Assembly: GCF_006351925.1 (NCBI RefSeq)
Contig: NZ_CP040924.1
Coordinates: 2,006,001-2,070,000, forward strand
Reading direction: 5' to 3'
Source of the DNA: Clostridium thermarum
Lineage (GTDB): Bacteria; Bacillota; Clostridia; Clostridiales; Clostridiaceae
Length of the DNA stretch: 64,000 nucleotides
Made by a program: the position numbers and the translations under genes. Under the pieces are notes generated by a model. That model ran no database searches and was not told the origin of the DNA. It saw only the letters and a program-made list of their open reading frames with translations. Below, one piece after another: positions 17,828 to 26,144 of this stretch (position 1 is the stretch's first letter; each line of letters opens with the position of its first letter).

Positions 17828-17873
17828 ATAGTAGTTGAGTTCAGGACAACTATTTGTTGCAGATATGTTGCAG
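17828..17873 (+). promoter_or_regulatory. Repeats upstream of the MATE gene, possible operator
   Basis: TAGTTG (17832-17837) and CAACTA (17847-17852) form an inverted repeat with a nine-base centre, immediately followed by a direct repeat GTTGCAG at 17856 and 17867, one helical turn apart. It ends about 25 bases before the start codon. Position and symmetry suit a repressor site for an efflux gene, but no regulator gene is adjacent. Confidence 0.35.
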
Positions 17874-17898
17874 AAATAATTTATAAAGGAGAATATGG

Positions 17899-19296
17899 AT
17901 GATAGATAGAGAAAAGAGACTGGCCAATGAAAATGTACTTAAATTACTGGTAAGTTTTTCTGTTCCTGCTATAATAGGCATGCTGGTAAACGCCTTATAT
18001 AATATTGTTGACAGAATCTTTATAGGACAGATAAAAGATGTGGGAGATATGGCCATAACCGGTGTTGGACTTACTTTTCCAATTTCGACTTTTACTATGG
18101 CCTTTGCTATGCTGACAGGTATAGGAGCAGCAGCTACAATTTCAATAAGACTTGGTCAAAAGAAAAAAGAAGAAGCAGAACATATACTTGGCAATGCTTT
18201 TGTTTTAGCCATCGTTTTTGCTATTATAGTTTCGACAATTAGTCTATTGTTTATAGATAAGTTACTAATAGCTTTTGGTGCTAGCGATAATACCTTTAGT
18301 TATGCCAAAGATTACATTGTAATTATCTTATTGGGTACAATTTTCAGCATGACATCCTTCAGCATGAATCATTGTATCAGAGCATCTGGTAACCCTAAAA
18401 GAGCTGCATCAACCATGCTGATTGGTGCCATATTGAATACAATTCTGGATCCGATTTTTATCTTTACTTTTGATATGGGAGTAAAAGGAGCGGCACTAGC
18501 TACAATAATTTCACAAGCAGTTTCAGCTACATGGGTACTTAGTTACTTCATACTGGGGAAAAGCAATTTAAAGTTTAAGGTCATCAACTTTAAACCTAAT
18601 TTTAGAATCATCAAGAGTATTTTTGCTATAGGTGCCTCACCTTTTTCAATGCAGTTAGCTGCCAGCGTAGTGTCTATAACTGCTAATAAATCACTATTTG
18701 CTTACGGTGGTGATATGGCCATCGGGGCAATGACAGTGATTAACTCAGTGTCAACTATTTTCTTAATGCCCATTTTCGGATTAAACCAAGGAGCACAACC
18801 TATTATTGGGTTTAACTATGGTGCAAAGGCCTATGACCGTGTAAAAGCTACACTGAAATACGCTATTACTGCAGCAACTGTTTTTGTTATCATAGGCTTT
18901 TTAACAGTACAGATATTTTCTGCTCAGTTAGTAAAGTTTTTTAATGACAAAGAGGAACTTGTTAATATTGGCTCAGAAGGAATAAGAATCTACTTATTTA
19001 TGTTGCCAATTATTGGCTTCCAAATAATTAGTGCAAACTATTTTCAAAGCATAGGGAAAGCTAAAGTATCGATATTTCTCAGTTTACTAAGACAAGTAAT
19101 TCTACTTATACCACTGTATATTATTCTGCCAAGAATTTTTGGAACTCTGACAAGTGTTTGGTTTGCAGGTCCAATTGCTGATGCTAGCGCATCTGTCATA
19201 ACTTTTATTTTTATATCCAGAGAGCTGCGTAGATTGCAGAATGCTCATACTGATCACAAAAAAGATATTGAATACATTGCAGTAAACGAATCATAG
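17899..19296 (+). CDS. MATE family multidrug efflux transporter (MepA-like)
   Basis: A 465-residue integral membrane protein with about twelve helices in two homologous halves. The N-terminal VPAIIGMLVNALYNIVDRIFIGQ motif is the usual MATE first helix. FGLNQGAQPIIGFNYGAK in the second half is typical of the DinF/MepA clostridial branch. Such proteins export cationic drugs or metabolites using a Na+ or H+ gradient. AAAGGAG is seven bases before the ATG. Single gene with a strong terminator. Confidence 0.9.
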   Translation: MIDREKRLANENVLKLLVSFSVPAIIGMLVNALYNIVDRIFIGQIKDVGDMAITGVGLTFPISTFTMAFAMLTGIGAAATISIRLGQKKKEEAEHILGNAFVLAIVFAIIVSTISLLFIDKLLIAFGASDNTFSYAKDYIVIILLGTIFSMTSFSMNHCIRASGNPKRAASTMLIGAILNTILDPIFIFTFDMGVKGAALATIISQAVSATWVLSYFILGKSNLKFKVINFKPNFRIIKSIFAIGASPFSMQLAASVVSITANKSLFAYGGDMAIGAMTVINSVSTIFLMPIFGLNQGAQPIIGFNYGAKAYDRVKATLKYAITAATVFVIIGFLTVQIFSAQLVKFFNDKEELVNIGSEGIRIYLFMLPIIGFQIISANYFQSIGKAKVSIFLSLLRQVILLIPLYIILPRIFGTLTSVWFAGPIADASASVITFIFISRELRRLQNAHTDHKKDIEYIAVNES

Positions 19297-19302
19297 TCAA
19301 AT

Positions 19303-19360
19303 AGCAGCGGTTATATTAATTCTCGTATTTTGATGAAAATATGGAAACCGCTGCTTTTTT
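19303..19360 (+). terminator. Terminator of the MATE gene
   Basis: AGCAGCGGTT pairs with AACCGCTGCT around a long AT-rich loop, followed by TTTTTT. Confidence 0.75.
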
Positions 19361-19443
19361 CTTTGTATAAATTTTCACATAGATGAGAAAATAAAATAAG
19401 ATTGAGAAGATTTTAATACAATATAGTAATTGGAGGAATTACC

Positions 19444-19698
19444 ATGTACTACGAAAGCGAAAGGATAAAAAAACTGTCGGAAAAGCTAATGAATGAGCCC
19501 TCAAAAATGCTCATAAGTGATTATATCTGTTTGATTAGTTCCTTGAGAAATGCCTCTTCTAGGCTTAATATCAAAAGACTGATATTAAATACATATAATG
19601 CCATAATGAGTGCTGAAAATATAGATTTAGAGTTAAAGTTTCAGTTAAAGGTTGCAGTTTCTTCACTGTCTAATGGCCAACCTCCACTAATTTCGTAA
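19444..19698 (+). CDS. Hypothetical small helical protein
   Basis: An 84-residue protein with GGAGG upstream of its ATG. It is predicted all-helical and amphipathic (ERIKKLSEKLMNEPSK, then SDYICLISSLRNASS, then ELKFQLKVAVSSLS), with no signal peptide or metal motif. I do not recognise the family. It has its own terminator downstream and stands alone between the MATE gene and the alpha-oxoamine synthase. Confidence 0.65.
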   Translation: MYYESERIKKLSEKLMNEPSKMLISDYICLISSLRNASSRLNIKRLILNTYNAIMSAENIDLELKFQLKVAVSSLSNGQPPLIS

Positions 19699-19791
19699 GA
19701 CTTCTCATTTTAAAATTGATACTACATATATGGTATCATATTCCTGCCGGTTAAAAATCACTGATAATTATAAAAACTAAAGTAAAATATT

Positions 19792-19838
19792 AACCTTTGA
19801 TTAATGCATTAGATTATTAGTCAAGGGTTTTCTTTTTT
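19792..19838 (+). terminator. Terminator of the small helical protein gene
   Basis: AACCTTTGATTAAT pairs imperfectly with ATTAGTCAAGGGTT, followed by TTCTTTTTT. Confidence 0.7.
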
Positions 19839-19897
19839 GGGCCCACCAATAGTAACTAGTTTTAAAGTAGTTAATGTATATTCTTATATTGAATAAC

Positions 19898-19926
19898 TTG
19901 ACTTACACAGACAAACGTATGATAAT
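19898..19926 (+). promoter_or_regulatory. Promoter of the alpha-oxoamine synthase gene
   Basis: TTGACT (19898-19903), a 17-base spacer and GATAAT (19921-19926) give a good sigma-A promoter about 55 bases ahead of the coding start. Confidence 0.55.
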
Positions 19927-19982
19927 GAATTTGTGTATGTTTCCTTCTAGTAACATTAATTTTATATGGAGAGTGATGATTA

Positions 19983-21164
19983 ATGAAAGATATTTTTGAA
20001 AAGTGCTCCCAATTCACTAAAGCAAAGGAACTTATTAACACAGGATATTACCCCTATTTTCATGCTCTAGGCTCTGGACAAGATACTGAAGTTATTATGA
20101 ATGGAAAAAGGACGATAATGTTAGGTTCTAATAATTATTTAGGCTTGACTTCAGACGAAAGAGTGAAACAAGCTTCCATTGAAGCTATAGAAAAATATGG
20201 CACCGGCTGCTCAGGTTCACGCTTTCTAAACGGAACTCTACAGTTACATTTAGAACTAGAGAATAGAATAGCAAAATTTATACATAAAGAAGCAGTAATG
20301 ACATTTAGTACAGGCTTTCAAAGTAATTTGGGAATTATCTCTGCCATTGCCGGCAAAGATGATTACATCATAATGGATAGAAAAAATCATGCCAGTCTTT
20401 TTGATGGCTGCAGGCTCAGCTTTGGTAAGACAGTTAAGTTTAAGCATAATGATATGGAAGATTTAGAGAGAATATTAAACATCATACCTGAAGACAAAGG
20501 TAAACTAATTGTAGTAGATGGTGTTTTCAGCATGGAAGGCGATATTGCAGATCTTCCTTCAATAGTAAGTTTAGCAAAAAAATATGGAGCAAGAATAATG
20601 GTGGATGATGCCCATGGTTTTGGGGTAATGGGTGAAAATGGAAGAGGTACTGCTGAGTACTTTGGCCTTGAAGATGAAGTTGACATAATTATGAGTACCT
20701 TCAGTAAATCACTGGCAAGCCTTGGAGGATTTATTGCGGCCAGCGAAGAAGTAATCCACTATGTAAGACATGTTTCAAGACCCTTTATATTTAGTGCTTC
20801 TATTCCTCCAGCAAATGCTGCAGCAGCACTAGCGGCCTTAAATATATTGGAAACAGAACCTGATAGAATTCAAAAACTATGGAAGGCTGCAGAATACATG
20901 AGAGAAGGTTTTAAATCCATAGGCATTGATACCATAAGTTCTAAAACTCCAATTATACCAGTTATGACCTGGGATGATTTTAATACCTTTAAGATTTCTA
21001 AGGAACTGCTTGATGAAGGTGTCTATGTAAATCCAGTGGTATCCCCTGCTGTTAAACCTGGAGAAGCATTATTAAGGACAAGCTACACAGCAACACATAC
21101 AAAAGAACAACTGGACTTTGCCTTAGATAAATTCAAAAAGGTTTTTGCCCAGTATAAAAAATAA
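19983..21164 (+). CDS. Alpha-oxoamine synthase (serine palmitoyltransferase / KBL-like)
   Basis: A 393-residue PLP enzyme of the family that condenses an amino acid with an acyl-CoA (8-amino-7-oxononanoate synthase, glycine C-acetyltransferase, serine palmitoyltransferase). Visible: [21 protein letters not shown], the cofactor-stacking His136 in [30 protein letters not shown], and the Schiff-base Lys242 in [12 protein letters not shown]. The [16 protein letters not shown] start and the [19 protein letters not shown] stretch look closer to bacterial serine palmitoyltransferase than to BioF. No biotin, threonine-degradation or lipid genes are adjacent, so the substrate cannot be read from context. 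Own promoter and terminator. Confidence 0.85.
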   Translation: MKDIFEKCSQFTKAKELINTGYYPYFHALGSGQDTEVIMNGKRTIMLGSNNYLGLTSDERVKQASIEAIEKYGTGCSGSRFLNGTLQLHLELENRIAKFIHKEAVMTFSTGFQSNLGIISAIAGKDDYIIMDRKNHASLFDGCRLSFGKTVKFKHNDMEDLERILNIIPEDKGKLIVVDGVFSMEGDIADLPSIVSLAKKYGARIMVDDAHGFGVMGENGRGTAEYFGLEDEVDIIMSTFSKSLASLGGFIAASEEVIHYVRHVSRPFIFSASIPPANAAAALAALNILETEPDRIQKLWKAAEYMREGFKSIGIDTISSKTPIIPVMTWDDFNTFKISKELLDEGVYVNPVVSPAVKPGEALLRTSYTATHTKEQLDFALDKFKKVFAQYKK

Positions 21165-21217
21165 GCATATAATATTAATACTGATTTACAGCTAATCCAT
21201 ATTTATATCGGTTAATT

Positions 21218-21255
21218 AAGGAGCCTTTGTAGTATAAAGGCTTCCTTTTCTTTTA
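21218..21255 (+). terminator. Terminator of the alpha-oxoamine synthase gene
   Basis: AAGGAGCCTTT pairs with AAAGGCTTCCTT, followed by TTCTTTT. It also lies between two convergent genes. Confidence 0.65.
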
Positions 21256-21267
21256 TCAGGCTATTAA

Positions 21268-21471
21268 TCAATAAAAGCCGCCGTTCAAGATCTGGACAAT
21301 CTCCTGCTGCTCAACTCTGATACCTGTTAGGGTATTTTTAATACGTTTAACTTCATAATCCGCCATGGCAGTAGAATTTTCAGCTAAAAATCTCTCTAAT
21401 CTGGCTTCCTCTTCCTTTAATTCCTGAAGTCGAATATTATACTTAGTATTATTAAAATCATACATTTCCAT
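21268..21471 (-). CDS. Hypothetical small coiled-coil protein
   Basis: A 67-residue, charge-rich helical protein (LQELKEEEARLERFLAE, then YEVKRIKNTLTGIRVEQQ) with heptad-like spacing. The ATG at 21471 is used because GAGGTGA lies five bases upstream; the GTG at 21480 lies inside that site. Not recognised. It resembles the small coiled-coil protein at 23470-23787 in style, and both flank trpB, but they are not obviously homologous. Confidence 0.6.
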   Translation of the reverse strand: MEMYDFNNTKYNIRLQELKEEEARLERFLAENSTAMADYEVKRIKNTLTGIRVEQQEIVQILNGGFY

Positions 21472-21692
21472 GTAAATCACCTCAGCTTTATTATTGCCCT
21501 TAAGATAACTTTTAAATACTTTTCAGTGATAATAATAATTTATATAACAGTTTTTATATTTAAAGGATATTATATAATACAATAATTTCAGGAGTCAGAT
21601 TATATGTTAAGCACAGAGTATGTTTAAATCAAATTTTATTGGTACTAATTTATATTACAATAATATATACAAATAAATTTATAAATATACTC

Positions 21693-21721
21693 TTGACAAA
21701 CCATATAATGTAACTTATTAT
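21693..21721 (+). promoter_or_regulatory. Promoter of the T-box / trpB transcript
   Basis: TTGACA (21693-21698), 17 bases, TATTAT (21716-21721). The predicted start is just upstream of the T-box leader. Confidence 0.65.
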
Positions 21722-21734
21722 ATATTTAAACATT

Positions 21735-22003
21735 TATAAACTGATGAATAAGAGTAGTAAGCTAGGGTGACTTGTTCACAGAGAGCCGGGCTTGGTGTGA
21801 GCCGGTAACAGGTTCTTAGCCGAATGGACTTATGAAGGCAGACCGAAAGGATTTATCCAAGTAGGCTCTGACGGGAACTCTACCCGTTATAAATTGAGCG
21901 TATATAATATGTATACGAAATAAGTGGGTGTTTATAACCAAGCTGGGTGGTACCGCAGGAGTTTAGGCTCTTGTCCCTTTTATTAGGGGCAAGGGCCTTT
22001 TTA
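21735..22003 (+). promoter_or_regulatory. T-box leader, tryptophan-specific
   Basis: This is a full T-box riboswitch. The AG-bulge region AGAGAGCCGG is at 21780-21789. The specifier side is GAATGGAC, with TGG (Trp codon) at 21825-21827. The T-box core GGGTGGTACCGC is at 21944-21955. The competing terminator is GGCTCTTGTCCC/GGGGCAAGGGCC followed by TTTTT (21967-22003). Uncharged tRNA-Trp should stabilise the antiterminator and allow transcription of trpB downstream, so the gene is induced by tryptophan starvation. Confidence 0.93.
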
Positions 22004-22030
22004 TATATAATAAATATCTGAAAGGAGAAG

Positions 22031-23416
22031 ATGAAAATGAGTAAAGTACCCTTTAGAATATATCTGTCGGAAAAGGAAATTCCACGTCAATGGTATAATC
22101 TTAGAGCAGATATGAAAGAGCAACATGACCCATATATTAATCCCGGAACCATGAAAGAAGCAAAGTTAGAAGACCTTTATCCTGTATTTTGCGAAGAACT
22201 GGCAAAACAGGAGATGGATATAGAAAGCAGATATATAGACATTCCAGAGGAAATCTTGGAATTTTATAAAATATACCGTCCATCTCCTCTGTGCCGAGCT
22301 TACAATCTAGAAAAAGCTTTAGGAACTCCGGCAAGGATCTATTATAAATTTGAAGGTAATAACACCTCAGGAAGTCATAAGTTAAATTCTGCTGTGGCAC
22401 AGGTTTATTATGCTAAAAATCAAGGTATTACCTCCTTGACTACAGAGACAGGAGCCGGCCAATGGGGTACTGCTCTATCAGAAGCATGTGCTTATTTCAA
22501 TATTCCGCTGACAATATATATGGTTAAGGTATCAGCGGAGCAAAAGCCATATCGTAAAGCCATTATGGAGACCTTTGGAGCAAAGGTTATTCCAAGCCCA
22601 TCAAATTTAACTAATGCTGGACGTGCTATCTTAGCTAAGAATCCTACCACCGGAGGTAGCTTAGGTTGTGCAATTTCTGAAGCAATTGAACATGCAGTAA
22701 GTGAAGAAAATTGTAGATATGTTCTAGGGTCAGTATTAAACCAGGTACTACTTCACCAATCAATTATAGGTCTGGAAGCAAAACTGGCTATGGAGAAAAT
22801 TGATGAGTATCCGGACATTATAATTGGTTGCGCCGGTGGTGGATCAAACCTTGGTGGACTAATTGCTCCTTTTATGCAGGATAAACTCTTAGGTAAGGCA
22901 AAGCCACATTTTATAGCAGTGGAACCAGCCTCCTGTCCATCCTTAACAAGAGGAAAATATGCCTATGACTTCTGTGATACCGGTAAGATTACTCCACTGG
23001 CTAAAATGTATACTCTTGGATGTGAGTTTATCCCCTCCCCCAACCATGCAGGCGGACTGCGATATCACGGCATGAGCCCACTGCTGTCTAAGCTTTATCA
23101 TGAAGGATTATTGGATGAAGCATTGGCAGTAGAACAGAGTAAGGTGTTTGAAGCAGCAACACTATTTGCAAAATGCGAAACAATACTCCCTGCTCCAGAG
23201 TCCTCTCATGCTATTTATGGTGCCATAAAAGAAGCACTTGAATGCAAGGAAACCGGGGAAGCTAAGACGATACTATTTGGTCTTACTGGGACGGGATATT
23301 TCGATATGCAGGCCTATATGCAGTATAACACTGGTAAGATGACTGACTATATTCCAACAGACGAAGATTTACAAAAGGGATTTGACTCTTTACCCAAAAT
23401 ACCAGGGATCCAATAA
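22031..23416 (+). CDS. trpB: Tryptophan synthase beta chain, TrpB2 type
   Basis: A 461-residue PLP enzyme making tryptophan from indole and serine. The TrpB2 branch is indicated by the long N-terminus (SEKEIPRQWYNLRADM, INPGTMKEAKLEDLYPVF), YRPSPLCRA, and NTSGSHKLNSA with the PLP Lys117. TETGAGQWGTALSEA and CAGGGSNLGG also fit. No trpA or other trp gene is adjacent, and TrpB2 usually works without TrpA as an indole-salvage enzyme. A second ATG at 22037 has better spacing (nine bases) to GGAG and may be the true start. Controlled by the Trp T-box just upstream. Confidence 0.93.
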   Translation: MKMSKVPFRIYLSEKEIPRQWYNLRADMKEQHDPYINPGTMKEAKLEDLYPVFCEELAKQEMDIESRYIDIPEEILEFYKIYRPSPLCRAYNLEKALGTPARIYYKFEGNNTSGSHKLNSAVAQVYYAKNQGITSLTTETGAGQWGTALSEACAYFNIPLTIYMVKVSAEQKPYRKAIMETFGAKVIPSPSNLTNAGRAILAKNPTTGGSLGCAISEAIEHAVSEENCRYVLGSVLNQVLLHQSIIGLEAKLAMEKIDEYPDIIIGCAGGGSNLGGLIAPFMQDKLLGKAKPHFIAVEPASCPSLTRGKYAYDFCDTGKITPLAKMYTLGCEFIPSPNHAGGLRYHGMSPLLSKLYHEGLLDEALAVEQSKVFEAATLFAKCETILPAPESSHAIYGAIKEALECKETGEAKTILFGLTGTGYFDMQAYMQYNTGKMTDYIPTDEDLQKGFDSLPKIPGIQ

Positions 23417-23424
23417 TGTAACAA

Positions 23425-23456
23425 AAAAGGCTGCCAAGTTGGCAGTCTTTATATTT
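23425..23456 (+). terminator. Terminator of trpB
   Basis: GGCTGCCAA and TTGGCAGTC pair nearly end to end, followed by TTTATATTT. Confidence 0.6.
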
Positions 23457-23469
23457 CAATTGGAAAAAG

Positions 23470-23787
23470 TTACTTCCTTGCCTCTGACATTTCTAACAAT
23501 AGATACTGAAATTTTGTTAAGGCCTCTATTCTTTTATCATAAAATTCATTTTTGCTTATAATATCTCTTATTTGGCTGTTTATCATGTTTCTTTCTCTTC
23601 TTATCCCGGTGACTTTAGCCTGCAACATTTCTTTTTCCCTTTGCTTTTCTTCAATTAGTGGGTTGTACATAACTCTGATAATTTCTCTTTTATTACCCTC
23701 AAACTTAATTTCTGATTCTGTTTTTGCGGCAAAGGCTTTAATGTAATCAATAATATTTGATATACTATTTAATAATGACTCTTTCAT
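23470..23787 (-). CDS. Hypothetical coiled-coil protein
   Basis: A 105-residue protein with AGGAGG upstream of its ATG. It is rich in Lys, Glu, Arg and Ile, with a long central coiled coil (about residues 35-95). No signal peptide, membrane segment or metal motif. Family not recognised. It is transcribed divergently from the plus-strand coiled-coil gene at 23881, with only about 90 bases between starts, so the two may share regulation. Confidence 0.6.
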   Translation of the reverse strand: MKESLLNSISNIIDYIKAFAAKTESEIKFEGNKREIIRVMYNPLIEEKQREKEMLQAKVTGIRRERNMINSQIRDIISKNEFYDKRIEALTKFQYLLLEMSEARK

Positions 23788-23880
23788 GAGGCCACCTCCT
23801 ATTTTATTATATGTTATTTTGTGAAACCAGAAAAGGGATCATTCAACCAGTGCTGTAATCAAAGGAGCGTGTTTCATACA

Positions 23881-24330
23881 ATGGATAATATAAATTTCAG
23901 ATTTTTAAGCGGTATATACCTGAAAATAAAAAATATCAAATTGAAGTCTTTAGAGGATCAAATAGATAAGTTAAAGGCTGTAATTAATGAAGAAAGCGCT
24001 AAGCTGCTTGAAGAGAAAGCCCAACTTCAAAAGCTGCAAGAAGAGAATTCGATAATTATAGATAAATACTTAAAGATGGAAGACCTTTTTAAAAATCAGA
24101 AAAAGATTCTAACAATAAAAAATTACGGCTATCGACTGGAAAGATGGGAAAATGTTTATATAATAAAACAGTCCTCAGGCTATTTTATTCAGTCAAAAAG
24201 ACAGGAAAACATCTATCAATTTGAAGATAACATGAGGACTTTCTTGGACCATCTATTAACTTTGGAATACAGCATTATAGTGCTTTCAGTGGATAAAAAC
24301 ATAATTAATCTCCAATTGAGTTTAAAATAA
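23881..24330 (+). CDS. Hypothetical coiled-coil protein
   Basis: A 149-residue protein. Residues about 15-80 form a coiled coil (KNIKLKSLEDQIDKLK onwards). The C-terminal half looks globular with alternating strands (GYRLERWENVYIIKQ, SIIVLSVDKNIINLQL). The ATG at 23881 is chosen; AAAGGAG is 13 bases upstream, a long spacing, and no better start exists. An upstream open extension to 23821 lacks a ribosome site. Function unknown. Its stop codon abuts the stop of a convergent Cys-rich micro-ORF. Confidence 0.6.
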   Translation: MDNINFRFLSGIYLKIKNIKLKSLEDQIDKLKAVINEESAKLLEEKAQLQKLQEENSIIIDKYLKMEDLFKNQKKILTIKNYGYRLERWENVYIIKQSSGYFIQSKRQENIYQFEDNMRTFLDHLLTLEYSIIVLSVDKNIINLQLSLK

Positions 24331-24438
24331 CTATTTTAGGTGCCTTGGACAATTGTCGCCATTGGTGAACCACTTACAAGGTCTGCAACCTAAACATTTT
24401 ACTACAGGTTGTCCTTCTTTAATGTGGTTGACAAGCAT
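24331..24438 (-). CDS. Candidate 35-residue Cys-rich micro-protein
   Basis: A 35-residue frame contains KCLGCRPCKWF followed by NGDNCPRH, giving four Cys (C-x2-C-x2-C-x8-C) plus a His. This could be a zinc or iron-sulphur knuckle. It ends exactly where the convergent plus-strand gene ends. No good ribosome binding site is visible before its ATG (24436-24438), so it may also be the remnant of a larger gene. The dense Cys pattern is the only argument that it is real. Confidence 0.35.
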   Translation of the reverse strand: MLVNHIKEGQPVVKCLGCRPCKWFTNGDNCPRHLK

Positions 24439-24455
24439 ATTAATTATATCTTAAA

Positions 24456-24510
24456 AGAAAAAAATAAAGCAGCTTAATGAAAATATACAAAATATCTCAA
24501 AAAGCTGCTT
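24456..24510 (-). terminator. Terminator of the lipoprotein gene
   Basis: AAGCAGCTT and AAGCTGCTT pair around a 26-base AT-rich loop, followed on the minus strand by TTATTTTTTTC. Confidence 0.65.
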
Positions 24511-24521
24511 ATAACTCATCA

Positions 24522-24965
24522 TTAATCCTTGGTGTTAGACACCTTATTCAGCTTATCTGCAACAAGATCCCACTCATATACTTCACCATTTGACTTATCA
24601 ATAAAATACCAGGTAACCGTTGCCCTATGGCCTTCTCCGGTATCAGGATCATCAATAACGGTCTCATATAAGTGTATTACAAAATAATCTTTCCCATCTC
24701 TTTTATCCATATGGTCAAATTCTAAAGCATAACCCTCAGCTATGTCTCCTATGAGCTTTTTCACATTTTCTACAGCATCTTCCTGGGTCAGCTCAATTTT
24801 CTCTTCCGCTTTATTTTCCACCGGAACAGAAGTTTCAGTGTTTTCGATTTTTGTTGAATTTGCTAGCTTTGTCTGTGACTCATCCTTCAAGGCCTTCTTC
24901 GCACAACCCAAAAGCAAGCTAAAACATATAACAATGATTAATATCAATGATGAAAGTTTCTTCAT
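24522..24965 (-). CDS. Hypothetical lipoprotein
   Basis: A 147-residue protein with a lipoprotein signal (hydrophobic h-region and lipobox LLLGC, Cys near residue 21). A low-complexity Lys/Glu/Thr linker (about 22-60) follows, then a compact domain (about 60-145) with WYFIDKSNGEVYEWDL. That C-terminal pattern (protein ends with a strand describing an ion-like ligand site) recalls PepSY-like or small anchored clostridial domains, but no family is certain. ATG with AAGGAG upstream. Likely exposed on the outer face of the membrane. Confidence 0.75.
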   Translation of the reverse strand: MKKLSSLILIIVICFSLLLGCAKKALKDESQTKLANSTKIENTETSVPVENKAEEKIELTQEDAVENVKKLIGDIAEGYALEFDHMDKRDGKDYFVIHLYETVIDDPDTGEGHRATVTWYFIDKSNGEVYEWDLVADKLNKVSNTKD

Positions 24966-25281
24966 TTTAAGTACTCCTTAAACTTGATAATTTTTAAGGT
25001 CTAAATAGTCTATAATTTTCCACTAATAGGCAAAGATCTTGTATTTAGCTTCATTACATTTGCTTAAGTGTAAAAGAGCTGTCTTCAGAGCTTAAAAAAA
25101 GTAGTAATGAACAGATGAAAGCAACATATCGCTTTTTCTTTTGTATTATCATTGTAAATCCTCCATTAAGTTTAGTTGCTCAATTTAGCAGTTATTAGTA
25201 TGACACATCTGTAATAATATTTATACCATTTCACAGTAAATGAGGTACATAAGCTGTTTGCTTTATATAATGGCTTACCTA
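24966..25281. other. Intergenic region
   Basis: About 315 AT-rich bases between the lipoprotein start and the terminator of the ydj-like cluster. It should hold the lipoprotein promoter; no conserved element or further gene was recognised. Confidence 0.4.
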
Positions 25282-25322
25282 TTTTTAAAAAGGACCACGC
25301 ATGATTGCATGATCCTTTTTTG
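25282..25322 (-). terminator. Terminator of the ydjI-ydjG-ydjH-like cluster
   Basis: AAAAAGGACCACGCATGAT pairs with ATTGCATGATCCTTTTT with one mismatch region. On the minus strand it ends in a T tract. Confidence 0.75.
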
Positions 25323-25325
25323 CTG

Positions 25326-26144
25326 TTAAAAACCTCCACCACCACCGCCATGGGATCTGCCGCTGCTTCCTCTATGGGTAGTACTCTTTGAACTGGAATT
25401 AGTATTGGTTTCAATTACAGTTCTAGTTGTAGACTCTCTTATAAAATCATCTCTGCTGGCAGAAAGTTCAAAAGATCCGGCCTCCTCATAGGTACTGCTA
25501 TTTATTGTTACCTTGCCCTCACTGGAAGAAGAAGCTATTAGAGTAGCAATCAATGCTACAGCAATGGCAATTAAATATACGTAGAAAGACTTCATCAATC
25601 TCAAAACTCTTTGAAAATATGTGCTGCTATCTACACTTTCTTCATCTACACGGTGTTGTCCAGCAGGTACACCCATTTTAGCATAAGACTTTACATCTCT
25701 AATAAAAGTAGTACATGCTTCATAATATTTGCCGTTGGATAAGGATGTAGTTACATTTTTAACCATAGTAGATATCCTGTTGTCAGTGAAGATATCAATA
25801 GCCCTACCGGTGGTGGATATCCAGACTTCTCTTTGTGCCATATTAATTAGCATTAACAGGCCTGAATAATCACCATCAACCCCATATCCGCCATAATCAT
25901 AAAAATCATCAGCAAAATCTCTTGAAGACTTGCCTTCTGTTTCATCTGTTATTACAACAACCGCTTCAAGGTTATAATCTGCTATGATGCTGTCAATATC
26001 AGATTGAAGAGTTAGTATTTCACTATCTGTAAGATAGTCTAAATCATCAATTATGTTCTTACTGGATGCAGCTTTTACAGTAGTTTGACCCAGAAATACT
26101 GCGAAGAAGATTATTAATAGACAGATGCTTATTTTCTTAAACAA
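25326..26144 (-). CDS. ydjH: TPM-domain membrane protein, YdjH-like
   Basis: A 272-residue protein. The N-terminal hydrophobic signal/anchor (SICLLIIFFAVFLG) leads to a TPM (YgcG/Psb32) domain (about 30-165, with NIIDDLDYLTDSE and GLLMLINMAQREVWISTTGRA). A second membrane helix (VYLIAIAVALIATLIA) follows, then a Ser/Thr-rich tail ending in a Gly run (HGGGGGGF), a common ending in this family. A TTG start at 26144 fits GGAGGTG six bases upstream and overlaps the preceding gene by eight bases, indicating coupled translation. Third gene of a ydjI-ydjG-ydjH-like set. Confidence 0.8.
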   Translation of the reverse strand: MFKKISICLLIIFFAVFLGQTTVKAASSKNIIDDLDYLTDSEILTLQSDIDSIIADYNLEAVVVITDETEGKSSRDFADDFYDYGGYGVDGDYSGLLMLINMAQREVWISTTGRAIDIFTDNRISTMVKNVTTSLSNGKYYEACTTFIRDVKSYAKMGVPAGQHRVDEESVDSSTYFQRVLRLMKSFYVYLIAIAVALIATLIASSSSEGKVTINSSTYEEAGSFELSASRDDFIRESTTRTVIETNTNSSSKSTTHRGSSGRSHGGGGGGF

